DNA of 64,000 nucleotides, taken from the NCBI GenBank assembly GCA_030602245.1, contig JAUWAC010000015.1:1-64000 (forward strand), written 5' to 3'. The DNA comes from Marinobacterium sp. Its GTDB lineage: Bacteria; Pseudomonadota; Gammaproteobacteria; Pseudomonadales; Balneatricaceae. Of the stretch, positions 18,771-28,191 are shown in pieces. The translations under genes and the position numbers were made by a program. Each line of letters opens with the position of its first letter. Within the stretch, counting starts at the first letter, position 1. The notes beneath the pieces were generated by a model. The model was not told where the DNA came from, did no database searches, and worked only from the letters and a program-made list of their open reading frames with translations.

Positions 18771-20408
18771 TCACTTTCGGATATCGGCCTTGACCCCGGC
18801 GATCGAGCGCGCCCAGGGCCGCAGCTTGCGCAGTTCAGGGGGCAGGGTTGCCACGGCATTCATTGCCGCCGTCCGGTCAGCAAACTGGCCGTAGACGACA
18901 ACATGCCAGGGGGCGTTCTTGTAGACCGTTTCAAAGTAGTAGAAGCGCTCCGGGTTGGGCTGCGCAGCGAGAAACTTCTCGACACTTTCCACGGCACGGG
19001 CAGCCAGCAACTGTAATGTATACCCGGAATCGGGCCACTCCAACAGTTCATCCGCACGCGACAGCGAATGAGCCTTGCGGTCATCGCCTGTTGCCGGCGC
19101 CGCTACAGCTGTTTCGCGCGCAGGCGCTGAACCGGGTGCTGTCGCAGCCGGAGCAGGTGCAACGGCTTCCGTCACCGTCTGAATACTGGCACCGGGCGCG
19201 CCCGGTGCACGCTCTGCCGGCACGGTGGCCTGCGCTGTTTTGGCCGGCTCGACCGCACCGGCCTCCGGCTGTGTACGGGCAGACGGCTGGCCGGTGGCGA
19301 CCGTATCAACGCTCTCGACGGGCGTCCCGCGATCCGCCGGCACCGCCGCCACGTCCGCCGGGTCAGCTGCGGCCGAGGCGGCGGATGCGACCGGGGTATC
19401 GGTGCTTTCGGCTGCCGCGGGCTCAGCGTCCGCGCCGACGGCTGTACGCATCTCCGCCAGCTGCTGCTCCTGCTCCCGCAAGCGCTGCTGCAGCTCTTCA
19501 CGCACGTCGATCACCGGCGTCGCCGGCTCGGTGGCGGCCGGCACCGGCAGATCGATCGGCAACACGACACGGGTGGTTGCCTCTTCCGACTCAAGCATTG
19601 AGTCCGGCAGGTAGAGCCACAGCGAGGTACCAAAAATGGCGATCAGCACCAGTACAATCGCCGCCAGATGCAGGCGCGGCAGCGGAAATGCTCGGGCACT
19701 GCGGCGCTTGATCGCGCCATCGCGAATCTGTGCCAGCAGCGCACGATGCAACAACCCGGGTAAACCGCCACTGTCGTCGACCAGCCGGCGGATCTGCTTC
19801 GGTGACAGCTCGGTGCCCGGCGGCAGAAACTCCTGCAGGAACGCTTCCGCCTCGTCCTCCTCGAACGGCTCCAGCAGCTGCACATGCAGACGCCCATCCA
19901 GCAACTGGTCCAGCTCGTTGGCGAGAAAGCGCTGCTCGAACTCCGGGGTGCCGGTCAGGACAATGCGCGGTGCTGCATCTTCCAGCACCGCGAAATTGGT
20001 CAACAGTTCAAGTGCGTTGTTGGTCAGATAATCGGCATCGTCGAGCAACAGGATCAGCGGCACACCGGCTTCATGCAGCGTGCGGCTGTACTGGTGTAAC
20101 GCGGTCAGGCGTACCCGGTTATCGGCATCGGCCGGACAGTCGAGATCAAGCGCGTCGCTCAGAGAGGTCAGCAGGCGCGTTACGTCCACGGTTTCGTCGA
20201 AGCGCAGCAGCACTTCACGCCGGTCCCCCTGCGCATCCTGCGCCTTCAGCTGCGTCAGCACCGTGCTGCGCCCACTGCCGTTGACGCCGATAATCATCAG
20301 CATCAGGTCGGAAAAGCGCACAAGATGACGCAGTTTGGACACCAGCTGCGTGCGGGAAGCGGGCTCGACGTAGTGGCTCAGAGCGTCCATCGCGGCAACC
20401 TCAGTCAT
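18771..20408 (-). CDS. DamX-like AAA ATPase with SPOR domain
   Basis: This 545-residue protein has an N-terminal ATPase domain of the ExeA/AAA22 type (Walker A GVNGSGRST near residue 45, Walker B ILLLDDADYL near residue 120). A single membrane segment follows (LAAIVLVLIAIFGTSLWLYL near residue 250), then a long Ala/Pro/Thr-rich linker and a C-terminal SPOR domain (YTLQLLAARAVESVEKFL). SPOR domains bind denuded septal peptidoglycan, so it probably acts at the division site, like DamX, whose gene also follows aroB in E. coli. The start at 20408 is 8 bases after the aroB stop. An alternative ATG seven codons on is also possible, since GAGG lies before it. Confidence 0.85.
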   Translation of the reverse strand: MTEVAAMDALSHYVEPASRTQLVSKLRHLVRFSDLMLMIIGVNGSGRSTVLTQLKAQDAQGDRREVLLRFDETVDVTRLLTSLSDALDLDCPADADNRVRLTALHQYSRTLHEAGVPLILLLDDADYLTNNALELLTNFAVLEDAAPRIVLTGTPEFEQRFLANELDQLLDGRLHVQLLEPFEEDEAEAFLQEFLPPGTELSPKQIRRLVDDSGGLPGLLHRALLAQIRDGAIKRRSARAFPLPRLHLAAIVLVLIAIFGTSLWLYLPDSMLESEEATTRVVLPIDLPVPAATEPATPVIDVREELQQRLREQEQQLAEMRTAVGADAEPAAAESTDTPVASAASAAADPADVAAVPADRGTPVESVDTVATGQPSARTQPEAGAVEPAKTAQATVPAERAPGAPGASIQTVTEAVAPAPAATAPGSAPARETAVAAPATGDDRKAHSLSRADELLEWPDSGYTLQLLAARAVESVEKFLAAQPNPERFYYFETVYKNAPWHVVVYGQFADRTAAMNAVATLPPELRKLRPWARSIAGVKADIRK

Positions 20409-20415
20409 GGTGATC

Positions 20416-21504
20416 TCAGATGCGCCCCAGGTCCGCACCGGCACTCAGTGTCTGATGCAGCAGCGCGGTGTCAAATTCATCCGTCACCACCGCATCGCCG
20501 ATCGCGTGCAGCAGCACCAGACGCAGACGCCCGTCCAGCACCTTCTTATCCACCGACATCAGCGCCACAAACTGATCGGGACTCATGTCAGCCGGCGCCT
20601 GCACCGGCAACCCGGCCGCCTCGATCAGCCGACGCGTACGCGCCACGTCGTCCGCATCGATCCAGCCACAGCGGGCCGACAGGTCCGCGGCCATCAGCAT
20701 ACCGGTCCCCACGGCTTCACCGTGCAGCCAGTTGCCATAGCCCTGCGCCGTTTCGATCGCATGACCAAACGTATGCCCCAGATTCAACAGCGCGCGGATG
20801 CCGGATTCACGCTCATCCTGCGCGACCACTTCCGCCTTGATTTCGCAGGCGCGATAGATCGCGTAGGTCAGGGCATCGTTATCCCGCGCCCGCAGGGCCG
20901 CCATATTCGCTTCAAGCCAGGTAAAGAACGCGTTGTCGTAGATCAGCCCGTACTTGATGACTTCGGCCAGACCCGCCGACAGCTCGCGCTCCGGCAGCGT
21001 CTGCAACACCTCCGTATCGATCAGCACCGCCACCGGCTGATGGAAGGCGCCGATCATGTTCTTGCCCTGCGGATGGTTAACCCCGGTCTTGCCACCGACC
21101 GATGAGTCAACCTGCGACAGCAGGGTGGTCGGCACCTGGATGAAATTTACGCCGCGCTGGTAACAGGCCGCGGCAAACCCGGTCATGTCACCGACCACAC
21201 CGCCGCCGAGTGCAACCAGCGTCGTGGTGCGGTTGTGGCGCGCCCCCAACAGGGCATCAAAAATCCGGTTCAGGTGCGCCATATCCTTGTACTGTTCACC
21301 GTCCGGCAAAATCACGTCGGCCACCTCCAGTCCCGCGAACTGCGCGTGCAGACGCTCAAGGTAGAGCGGGGCCACGGTCTCGTTGCTGACAACCATGACC
21401 TGGCGTCCGGCGATATGGGGCTTCAGCAACGCCTGATCGAGCAGGCCGGTGCCGATATGGATCGGATAGCTGCGATCGCCAAGATCGACAGTCAGGGTCT
21501 GCAT
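20416..21504 (-). CDS. aroB: 3-dehydroquinate synthase
   Basis: AroB makes 3-dehydroquinate from DAHP in the shikimate pathway, using NAD and a divalent metal. The 362-residue protein (E. coli 362) shows DGEQYKD near residue 68, [19 protein letters not shown] near residue 100 (NAD binding), and the metal-ligand region with His in [12 protein letters not shown] near residue 245. GGAG precedes the ATG at 21504. It is 28 bases after aroK in the same operon, the usual aroKB-damX order. Confidence 0.97.
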   Translation of the reverse strand: MQTLTVDLGDRSYPIHIGTGLLDQALLKPHIAGRQVMVVSNETVAPLYLERLHAQFAGLEVADVILPDGEQYKDMAHLNRIFDALLGARHNRTTTLVALGGGVVGDMTGFAAACYQRGVNFIQVPTTLLSQVDSSVGGKTGVNHPQGKNMIGAFHQPVAVLIDTEVLQTLPERELSAGLAEVIKYGLIYDNAFFTWLEANMAALRARDNDALTYAIYRACEIKAEVVAQDERESGIRALLNLGHTFGHAIETAQGYGNWLHGEAVGTGMLMAADLSARCGWIDADDVARTRRLIEAAGLPVQAPADMSPDQFVALMSVDKKVLDGRLRLVLLHAIGDAVVTDEFDTALLHQTLSAGADLGRI

Positions 21505-21532
21505 GGTGCTATTTCTCCGGATACAGGGGGCG

Positions 21533-22060
21533 TCAGCCGGACTGCGACAACGCCCGATGTTTGTTGAGCTGGCGTACGATTTCGGCCACGACGCTGCGCG
21601 GATGGCGGCGATCGGTCTTGACGATCAGGTCGCAGCACTCACGATACAGGGGATCGCGCTCGGCCATCAGTTTGGTCAACACGCCGCGCGGATCATCGCT
21701 CTGCAGCAACGGCCGATTGCGATCACGCGCGGTGCGCTCAAGCTGCTGCTCGACCGACGTTTGCAGATAGACGACGAAGCCACGGGATTTGAGATGTTGG
21801 CGATTTTCCGGCCGCAATATGGCACCGCCGCCGGTGGCCAGGACGATCCGGTCGCGCTGCGTCAGCAGGTCGATGACGGTCTGCTCCCGGTTGCGAAAGC
21901 CCGCCTCGCCCTCGACATCAAAAATCCAGGGAATATCGGCGCCGGCCCGTTCCTCTATTGCCTTGTCCGAATCGACGAACTCCTGATGCAGTTCATTGGA
22001 AAGCAAACGCCCTATGGTGCTCTTGCCAGAGCCCATAGGGCCGATCAGAAAAACATTCAA
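21533..22060 (-). CDS. aroK: Shikimate kinase
   Basis: AroK phosphorylates shikimate with ATP. The 175 residues show Walker [10 protein letters not shown] (7-15), the shikimate-binding region FVDSDKAIE with Asp32/Asp34, the GGGAIL motif near residue 80, and the lid near residues 112-125. The only start that fits is TTG at 22060: the next in-frame ATG is inside the P-loop and a TAA lies just upstream. AAGG stands 10 bases before it, so translation may be weak or coupled to pilQ, whose stop is 17 bases upstream. Pseudomonas has the same pilQ-aroK-aroB order. Confidence 0.95.
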   Translation of the reverse strand: MNVFLIGPMGSGKSTIGRLLSNELHQEFVDSDKAIEERAGADIPWIFDVEGEAGFRNREQTVIDLLTQRDRIVLATGGGAILRPENRQHLKSRGFVVYLQTSVEQQLERTARDRNRPLLQSDDPRGVLTKLMAERDPLYRECCDLIVKTDRRHPRSVVAEIVRQLNKHRALSQSG

Positions 22061-22077
22061 TGACAGTTAACCTTTTA

Positions 22078-24204
22078 CTACCTGACTGTCAGCGACTCAC
22101 GGATCAATGTCGGAGTGATGAAGATCAGCAGTTCGTTCTTTTCATCGGTCTGCTGACGGTTACGGAACGCCGCCCCGATCAGCGGCAGATCGCCGAAGAA
22201 CGGTACCTTGCTGACGCTTTCTGTCTTCTCGTTACGGAACACACCACCGAGCACCACGGTGTCGCCGTCGTTGACGACAACTGAGGTCTGCAGCTCATTG
22301 GTGTCGATCGCGATTTCACCGTTGGACAGCGTCTGACCGATATTATCCTGGGTGATGACCAGGTCGAGCGAGATTCTATCACCCGGATTGATCTGTGGCG
22401 TTACTTCGAGGCTCAGCGCAACATCCTTGAACTCGATGCTGACTTCACCGTCTTCGACCGACTGATACGGCACTTCCTGACCGGAGCTGATCAGCGCCGG
22501 CTTGCCGTTGGTGGTGATCACCTTCGGCTGCGAGATCACCTCACCACTGCCGTCGCTTTCCAGCGCCGACAGTTCAGCCGCCAGCAGCAGGCTGTTACCG
22601 GCAATCCCGATCGCGATCGAGTTGCTTGAGGCCGCGCCCAGATCCACCATCAGGCCGGGCGCAGCCGCGGCAGCGCCACCATCGCCATCCACACCGCGGG
22701 TGATATCCCCGACGGTCTTACCCACCGTGACATCGCCCAGATTGCCGTTATCGGAGAAGCCCCAGCGGACACCGATATCCTTGGCAAAGTCGGTTGTTGC
22801 TGTCACCACCCGCGCCTCGATCATGATCTGCGCGACCTCGACGTCGAACTTGCGCAGGGTGCGGCGGATCTCTTCGAGCTGGGTCGGCGTTTCGCGGATC
22901 ATCAGCACGTTGGTCTGATCATCCGCCAGCACGAAGCCGCGCTCGGAGATCAGCTTGGCTTCTTCGATGTGCGACTTGAGTTCAGATGCGCGACGGAAGT
23001 CGATCTGTACGAATTCGGTGACCAGCGGCGCCAGCTCCTCGACCTGCTTCTGGCTTTCCAGCTCCTGACGCTCGCGTTCAGCGATCTCCTGCGCGGTACC
23101 GATCAGCAGCACATTGCCGACTTCACGCTTGTCGAGGCCTTTGGTCTTAAGAATGATGTCCAGCGCCTGATCCCAGGGCACATTCTTCAGGCGCAGCGTG
23201 ATATTGCCGGCGGACTGGTCAACCGTATCGCTGATGACCAGGTTCTTTTCAGCCACTTCGGCGATGATCTGCAAAATCGAGCGCACCGACACATCCTGGA
23301 AGTTCAGGTCGATTTTCTCGCCATCGTACGGGAACAGGTCACGCTGAGCATCCGCCTGTTCACGTGACGTCAGCGGTTTGAAGTCGACATAGAGCTGGTT
23401 GCCGGTCTGGTACGCCATGTAGTCGTACGGTTCCGCAGACGGCTTGATCAAAATCGTGGTGTTCTCGCCGCTGACCATGGAGTCGATGAACATCACCGGC
23501 GTCGCGAAGTCCTGCACATCCACACGCTGCTCAAGGTTATCGGACAGTGCCGCGCCGACCAGATTGAGCACGACGTTGTTGCCCTCTTCGATCACATCGA
23601 GCCCTGCCTCATCATCGCTCATCGTGATCACGACACGGCCCTGATTGCCGGCGATACGCTCGAAGTCGATACCGGTGACACGGGTCCGATCATCCTGCAT
23701 CACCGGCATGCGCGGCCCGGCAACCTGACGCGGTGTGGCGATCGGCGCCTGCGCGGCAACCGCTTCGTCCATGCCGGCGAACTCGATGAACAGGCTGTTG
23801 TTCTGCGCGAAAGTGCGGTACTGCACCGGCTCGTTCAGGTTGGTGACGATGCGCAGGCGCCCTTCCGCCTGGGCGAAACTCAGGCTGTCGACCTGGCCGG
23901 ACTTGATATCCAGCTGGCGGACACCAAGATCGTTGGCGACACCCCAGAAATCCATTACCAGCCGCGGCGGACTTTCAATCATGTACGCTTTCGGCGAAGG
24001 TGGCGGCTGGTCGAAATCAAGCCGCACTTCCAGCTTGTTGCCCGGCAGGGCGACAAACGATGAATCCTGCAGCTGTACGTTCTGAGCCAGCACCGGAGTG
24101 ACCGCCAGCGACAGGAAAAAGAGGATCACCCCACGCAGCCAGAGGCGCGCTTCGGCCAGCAACCGACCATCTTGTTTTCCGTTGTATCTATTCACAGTCA
24201 GCAT
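22078..24204 (-). CDS. pilQ: Type IV pilus secretin
   Basis: PilQ forms the outer-membrane gate for type IV pili. The 708-residue precursor has a signal peptide (hydrophobic core GVILFFLSLAVTPVLA, cleavage before QNVQLQ), and two AMIN domains that bind peptidoglycan (about 45-125 and 170-265). N0/N1 domains follow (INLNFQDVSVRSILQIIAEV near 300), then the C-terminal secretin barrel with VISQPKVITTNGKPALISSG near residue 560. It is the last gene of pilMNOPQ. The ATG at 24204 touches its AAGG; the GTG three codons later (24195) has better spacing and could be the true start. Confidence 0.96.
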   Translation of the reverse strand: MLTVNRYNGKQDGRLLAEARLWLRGVILFFLSLAVTPVLAQNVQLQDSSFVALPGNKLEVRLDFDQPPPSPKAYMIESPPRLVMDFWGVANDLGVRQLDIKSGQVDSLSFAQAEGRLRIVTNLNEPVQYRTFAQNNSLFIEFAGMDEAVAAQAPIATPRQVAGPRMPVMQDDRTRVTGIDFERIAGNQGRVVITMSDDEAGLDVIEEGNNVVLNLVGAALSDNLEQRVDVQDFATPVMFIDSMVSGENTTILIKPSAEPYDYMAYQTGNQLYVDFKPLTSREQADAQRDLFPYDGEKIDLNFQDVSVRSILQIIAEVAEKNLVISDTVDQSAGNITLRLKNVPWDQALDIILKTKGLDKREVGNVLLIGTAQEIAERERQELESQKQVEELAPLVTEFVQIDFRRASELKSHIEEAKLISERGFVLADDQTNVLMIRETPTQLEEIRRTLRKFDVEVAQIMIEARVVTATTDFAKDIGVRWGFSDNGNLGDVTVGKTVGDITRGVDGDGGAAAAAPGLMVDLGAASSNSIAIGIAGNSLLLAAELSALESDGSGEVISQPKVITTNGKPALISSGQEVPYQSVEDGEVSIEFKDVALSLEVTPQINPGDRISLDLVITQDNIGQTLSNGEIAIDTNELQTSVVVNDGDTVVLGGVFRNEKTESVSKVPFFGDLPLIGAAFRNRQQTDEKNELLIFITPTLIRESLTVR

Positions 24205-24210
24205 CCTTCG

Positions 24211-24786
24211 TTATTCCTGCTCCGGCATGGCGAGATTGCGCGGCCGCTTCATCCAGCCACCCCGCCCGTTCGACACGACCTCGACCAGCTTCACGGCCTG
24301 TTCGTTGACTTCCACCACTTCACCATAATCAAGCCCCATGTGATCGCCCACGGTCACGCGGTGAATCTCGCCCTGGTTATCGCGCACCAGCGCGTACAGC
24401 CCCTGTTGATTCAGCGGCGTGATGGTGCCGACCATGTCGAGCTGATCGATGGCAAAGCTCTCGAGATAATCTTTCGGCCGCTCCTGATCCGGCTGGATTT
24501 CAGGGTCGCCCGCCGCCAGCTCCTCCGCCTCCGATGCTGGTACCAGCGGCTTGAACGGATCTCGCAGACTGGAGCCTTCGTAGACGAAACTTTCATACGG
24601 CTTGAATTCAGGCAGCGGCTCGATCTTGCCGCCCGGCTTGGCCAGCGTCGTCGCCACGAACTGGCGCAGATCGTTGGTATCCTCTACCCAGATGCAGCCG
24701 GACAGCAGCAGTGTCGCAAGCGACAGCGCGATCCAGGTGCGAGACGGCACTCCGTGTGCCCTGACGGCTTCAGTTCGTATCATCAT
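24211..24786 (-). CDS. pilP: Type IV pilus assembly lipoprotein
   Basis: PilP is the inner-membrane lipoprotein that links the PilN/PilO pair to the PilQ secretin in the periplasm. The 191-residue precursor has a lipobox LLLSGC near residue 31, so the mature N-terminus is a lipidated Cys. A flexible linker and a C-terminal beta domain follow (SFAIDQLDMVGTITPLNQQG near residue 107, then YALVRDNQGEIHRVTVGD). The start overlaps the pilO stop by 17 bases, which suggests translational coupling. Two ATG codons stand together at 24786 and 24783. Confidence 0.94.
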   Translation of the reverse strand: MMIRTEAVRAHGVPSRTWIALSLATLLLSGCIWVEDTNDLRQFVATTLAKPGGKIEPLPEFKPYESFVYEGSSLRDPFKPLVPASEAEELAAGDPEIQPDQERPKDYLESFAIDQLDMVGTITPLNQQGLYALVRDNQGEIHRVTVGDHMGLDYGEVVEVNEQAVKLVEVVSNGRGGWMKRPRNLAMPEQE

Positions 24787-25381
24787 AGCGATAGGTCTTG
24801 GCGCTGATTGTCATCGACAGCTGATCGTTGCCAGCCGGGCGGATGGAGTAGTCGTGCAGTGTGACGATTCGTTTGATCGCGGCGACCCCGCTGACGAATT
24901 CGCCCATCTGGTGATAGTCACCCGCGACCTGAATATTGATCGGCAGCTCGACATAGAACTGGGACTTGCGCTCGGCCTGCAGTGCGATGCTGTTGATATC
25001 CAGACCGGCGTTCCTGCCGATCGCCGTGATATCCTCGAGCAGCCCCGGCACTTCCTTGTCGGTCGGCAGCTGGCGCAGCAGCTCGGCAAAGCGACCTTCC
25101 ACGTCCGCCATCTGCTTGCGCAGCGCATCCAGATTCGCCACCTGAAATGCCTTCGACTCGAACTGCTGTTTCAGGTCACGTTCACGTGCAATCTCACGCT
25201 CGACCGCATCGTGCTTGTCGAGAATCAGGAAGTAGATCCCGGCACCTACGAGCGCGGCAAACACCAGCAGATAGACAATGACCTTGATCCCGACCGGCCA
25301 GGTACCGGCGGTATTGAAATCCATATCATTGGGATCAAAGCCGCGAAATGCGTTCTTGATTCCATCCAGGCTCATGCTCAT
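24770..25381 (-). CDS. pilO: Type IV pilus alignment protein PilO
   Basis: This 203-residue inner-membrane protein has one membrane segment near residues 28-52 (WPVGIKVIVYLLVFAALVGA), a coiled coil (about 60-100) and a periplasmic ferredoxin-like domain. It forms a heterodimer with PilN in the alignment complex between the PilM ring and the PilP/PilQ outer part. Its ATG overlaps the pilN stop (ATGA), a typical coupling junction. Weak sequence conservation is usual for PilO; the identity rests on topology plus position. Confidence 0.94.
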   Translation of the reverse strand: MSMSLDGIKNAFRGFDPNDMDFNTAGTWPVGIKVIVYLLVFAALVGAGIYFLILDKHDAVEREIARERDLKQQFESKAFQVANLDALRKQMADVEGRFAELLRQLPTDKEVPGLLEDITAIGRNAGLDINSIALQAERKSQFYVELPINIQVAGDYHQMGEFVSGVAAIKRIVTLHDYSIRPAGNDQLSMTISAKTYRYDDTN

Positions 25382-25932
25382 TTGCCGGACTCCTCAGCCT
25401 TGGGCTTCTCCAGCGGCACCGACAGATTGAAGCCGCGCATGCCGCCATCCGCCGCAACCACGCGCGACAGGTTGGGCTCGCCAAACCAGATTGAATTGTC
25501 GAGGCTGCGCATCAGCATGGAGACATCGTCGTTGGCCTCGGCCAGACCATCGATGTTGATACGCTCTCCGCTGCGGGTGAGGGAACGGTAGTACAGGCCA
25601 TCCGGCAGCACCCGTACCAGCTCATCGAAATTGCGCACGATAACAGGACGGTTGCCCTGCAGTTCCTGAATCGCATTGAGGCGCTCGAGCAGACGTTCAC
25701 GCTTGCGGCGCAGTTCCTGAATCTCGGCGATTTTCTTATCCAGGCGGGTAATTTCGGTACGCAGATAGTTGTTGCGCGCCTGCTGGCGATCCATCTGCAT
25801 GTCGTAGTAGTAACTGATGCCAAACACCGTCAGGGCCCCCAGCACCGCTGCCGCCGCGATATTACCGATAAATCGCTTCTGCAGCTGTGCGTTGCGTTCC
25901 TCGCGCCAGGGCCTTAGGTTGATACGCGCCAT
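25378..25932 (-). CDS. pilN: Type IV pilus assembly protein PilN
   Basis: PilN begins with MARINLRPWREER, the cytoplasmic peptide that docks into PilM; I place the start at 25932 for this reason, although the frame is open to 25953. A membrane segment (IAAAAVLGALTVFGISYYY near residues 20-40), a coiled coil with Lys/Arg/Glu (KKIAEIQELRRKRERLLERL) and a periplasmic domain follow. Length is 184 residues, the family norm. The gene starts 10 bases after pilM and overlaps pilO by 4. Confidence 0.95.
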   Translation of the reverse strand: MARINLRPWREERNAQLQKRFIGNIAAAAVLGALTVFGISYYYDMQMDRQQARNNYLRTEITRLDKKIAEIQELRRKRERLLERLNAIQELQGNRPVIVRNFDELVRVLPDGLYYRSLTRSGERINIDGLAEANDDVSMLMRSLDNSIWFGEPNLSRVVAADGGMRGFNLSVPLEKPKAEESGK

Positions 25933-25942
25933 AGATTCATCC

Positions 25943-26998
25943 CTACCTGTCAAAGCTTCTCAGCGCCAGGCCACAGGCCTTGGCCAGCATCGGCGCATCT
26001 TTCGTGAGGCGATCCTGATTCAGACGCGGACCGACGCCCACCCTGGCAAACGGATTGGCGACTTTGGTCGGTACACCAATCTCCTCCTGCATCAGCTCCG
26101 GAAGCCCTTCGATACCGGCGGTACCTCCGGCCAGATACAGCTCCGTCAGCTGACTCTGCACACCTGAAGAATAGAAGAACTGCAGCGCGCGCGACACCTG
26201 TTGAATCACCGACTGCCGGAACGGCATCACCAGCATTTCACGGATTTCGTCATCCAGCTCCCCGGTGCGCAGCTTCTGCTCCACCTCGCCGATCTCCAGC
26301 CCGTACTGCTGATGAATCGCATTGGTCAGTTCGTTTCCGCCAAACGCCTGCTCGCGGTTGTAGATGATCTTGCCGTCACGGAACACGTTCAGCGTCAGCG
26401 TCGCGGCACCGATATCGACCAGACCGACCAGCGCTTCCGGCGCGAAATCATCCAGCAGCGGCAGCAGCCGCTCGATGGCAAAGGTGTCCACATCGACGAT
26501 ATCGCACTTGAGTTGCGCGGCGTTGACCGCTTCTTCGCGGCTGTCCACATCATCGCGACGACAGGCCACGAGCAGGATCTCGTTCAGGTTCGGGTGTTTG
26601 TCGACGGGGCCGACGACTTCAAAGTCGAGCGCCACTTCGTCCAAGGCGTAGGGAATGAACTGGTCAGCTTCGATTTTGACCTGCTCCTCCAGATCCAGCC
26701 CGGTGAAGGCATTGCTGATCTCGAGGCGTTTGGTGATGACGGCGGAGGAAGGCACGGCAACGACGGCGTGCTTGAGTTTGTTGCCACAGATTTTCAGACC
26801 ACGTTCAATGGCGTCGGATACTTCGGACTGGTTCTCGACGCTGCCATCGACCACGGCGGTCGGCGGCAATGACACGATGGCATACGAATCGATCTGGTAG
26901 CCCTGTCCCTGCTGCGACAGCGAGACCAGCTTGACGGATGAGGAGCCGATATCGACGCCCACCCAGCCAGCAGTTTTGGAACCGAACAAGCTGACCAC
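25943..26998 (-). CDS. pilM: Type IV pilus assembly ATPase-like protein PilM
   Basis: PilM is an actin/FtsA-like cytoplasmic protein that binds PilN. The 351 residues show the ATP-binding phosphate motif VGVDIGSSSVKLV near residue 14, GLVDIGAATLTLNVF near residue 190, and the adenosine motif LYLAGGTAGIEGLPEL near residue 290. The start is GTG at 26998, with AAGGA 7 bases upstream; an ATG five bases earlier is out of frame and too close to the AAGGA. Only 15 bases separate the GTG from the end of an IS630 element, so this operon no longer has its own promoter directly upstream. Confidence 0.96.
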   Translation of the reverse strand: MVSLFGSKTAGWVGVDIGSSSVKLVSLSQQGQGYQIDSYAIVSLPPTAVVDGSVENQSEVSDAIERGLKICGNKLKHAVVAVPSSAVITKRLEISNAFTGLDLEEQVKIEADQFIPYALDEVALDFEVVGPVDKHPNLNEILLVACRRDDVDSREEAVNAAQLKCDIVDVDTFAIERLLPLLDDFAPEALVGLVDIGAATLTLNVFRDGKIIYNREQAFGGNELTNAIHQQYGLEIGEVEQKLRTGELDDEIREMLVMPFRQSVIQQVSRALQFFYSSGVQSQLTELYLAGGTAGIEGLPELMQEEIGVPTKVANPFARVGVGPRLNQDRLTKDAPMLAKACGLALRSFDR

Positions 26999-27013
26999 GA
27001 CATTTTCCTTATA

Positions 27014-28144
27014 CTAATTCGAAATAAAGTAAGCGAACATTACCCGGAGATATAAGCCAAATCCGGATGGCCAAAAAACGATTTCAATAGTCGTGGCAAT
27101 TTTTGCAAACGTCAAAGCTGCCGGTAAACAGTGCTCCGAAGTTGTTCTTTGCTGTTAATGATCTTTTTACCGACGTGATGGTATTTGATATAGCCCCAAA
27201 CAGACTCGTCAGGATTCAGCTCCGGCGAGTACGGCGGCAGGAAGAACAACCTGAGCTTGCCGTCGAGACTCTCAACATAGTCTCGAACCCGACGAGCATG
27301 ATGAACCGGGTGGTTATCGAGGATCAGGAAAACCGGCTTGTCAACGTCTTGCACCAGAGCCTTGAGGAAACCAAGAAACGCATCGGTGTTCATGTTGCCC
27401 TGAATGGTCTTAAAGCGAAGCTCGCCGCGAGGCGAGATGGCCGAGATCAGATTGATGCTGAAGCGACTGCCCGTATTACGGATGATCGGAGTTTCACCCC
27501 TGGGTGCCCAGGTGGTGCCACTGTGATAATCAGACCGAATGCTGGCTTCATCGCCGAAATAGATGGTGGCGCCGACTTTTTTTGCTTCCTTGCGAATTTC
27601 CGGGTAGGTCTCTTCTTTCCATTGTTTCACGGCCTCTGGCTTTTGCTGGTAGGCCCGATGCAGGGGTTTCTGAGGCGTCAGCCCCAGGTTTCGAAGCAGA
27701 CGACCGACCGAGACATCGCTTAACCGGACGTTGAACTTTTGCCGGATGAGCTCACGCACTCGGCCCCGAGTCCACAGGGCAAAATCAAACTTCAACTGGT
27801 CCGGCGTAAAGGTCGTTATCCAGATATACAGCTCCCGGATCTGAGCACCGCTCAGTTTCTTGGGACGACCGGAAATCTGCTTGGCCTTGAGCGCGTCAAA
27901 GCCACCCTCGCGGTAGGCAGCCAGCCATTCATAGATTCGTGCTCGGCTCATCCCCAGCGCTTTGATGACGACTTCTGGACTCTCGCCATCCATGACCCGT
28001 TGAACGGCGCGAACGCGAATGGCTTCTAATGTTTTGTGATCAAGTTTACGACCGTCATCGTGGCGCATGTGTGTAAATATCCGATAAGCTTGGCGAACGG
28101 AGCCTACATTATAAATGATGTTCGCTTACTTTCGAACCCATTAG
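27014..28144 (-). mobile_element. IS630-family insertion sequence in the pilM-mrcA intergenic region
   Basis: The element of about 1131 bases holds one DDE transposase gene. Its ends are imperfect inverted repeats: with flanking bases, 27011-27040 and the complement of 28118-28147 agree at 24 of 30 positions, including an exact inner block AAAGTAAGCGAACAT. TA stands at both borders (27012-27013 and 28145-28146), as expected from IS630/Tc1-type target duplication. The left border is two bases from the pilM Shine-Dalgarno sequence. The transposase reads toward pilM. Element boundaries are my reading; the named IS type is not known. Confidence 0.88.
27112..28068 (-). pseudogene. IS630-family transposase with premature in-frame stop
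   Basis: The 318 readable codons include the N-terminal helix-turn-helix (SPEVVIKALGMSRARIYEWL near residue 30) and the DDE catalytic domain, with Asp in IYFGDEAS, Asp in FLILDNHPVHHA and Glu in LNPDESVWGYIK all present. The frame meets TGA at 27112-27114. After it the same frame continues for 23 codons as RLQKLPRLLKSFFGHPDLAY then ISG, the usual end of IS630 transposases, to TAA at 27040-27042, which lies in the inverted repeat. A single C-to-T change (CGA to TGA) would explain it. The catalytic core is intact, so activity may be reduced rather than lost. Confidence 0.85.
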
Positions 28145-28152
28145 TATCTTGG

Positions 28153-28173
28153 AGTGACATTCCGAATGTCACT
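28153..28173. repeat. 21-base perfect inverted repeat beside the IS right end
   Basis: AGTGACATTC and GAATGTCACT flank a single central C. The site is 7 bases from the TA at the IS border. If the IS is removed in thought, the palindrome would stand about 18 bases upstream of the pilM ribosome-binding site, so it is either an old pilM operator or a leader hairpin. No family could be named. Confidence 0.6.
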
Positions 28174-28191
28174 TTAGTCTCAATGATGCAG

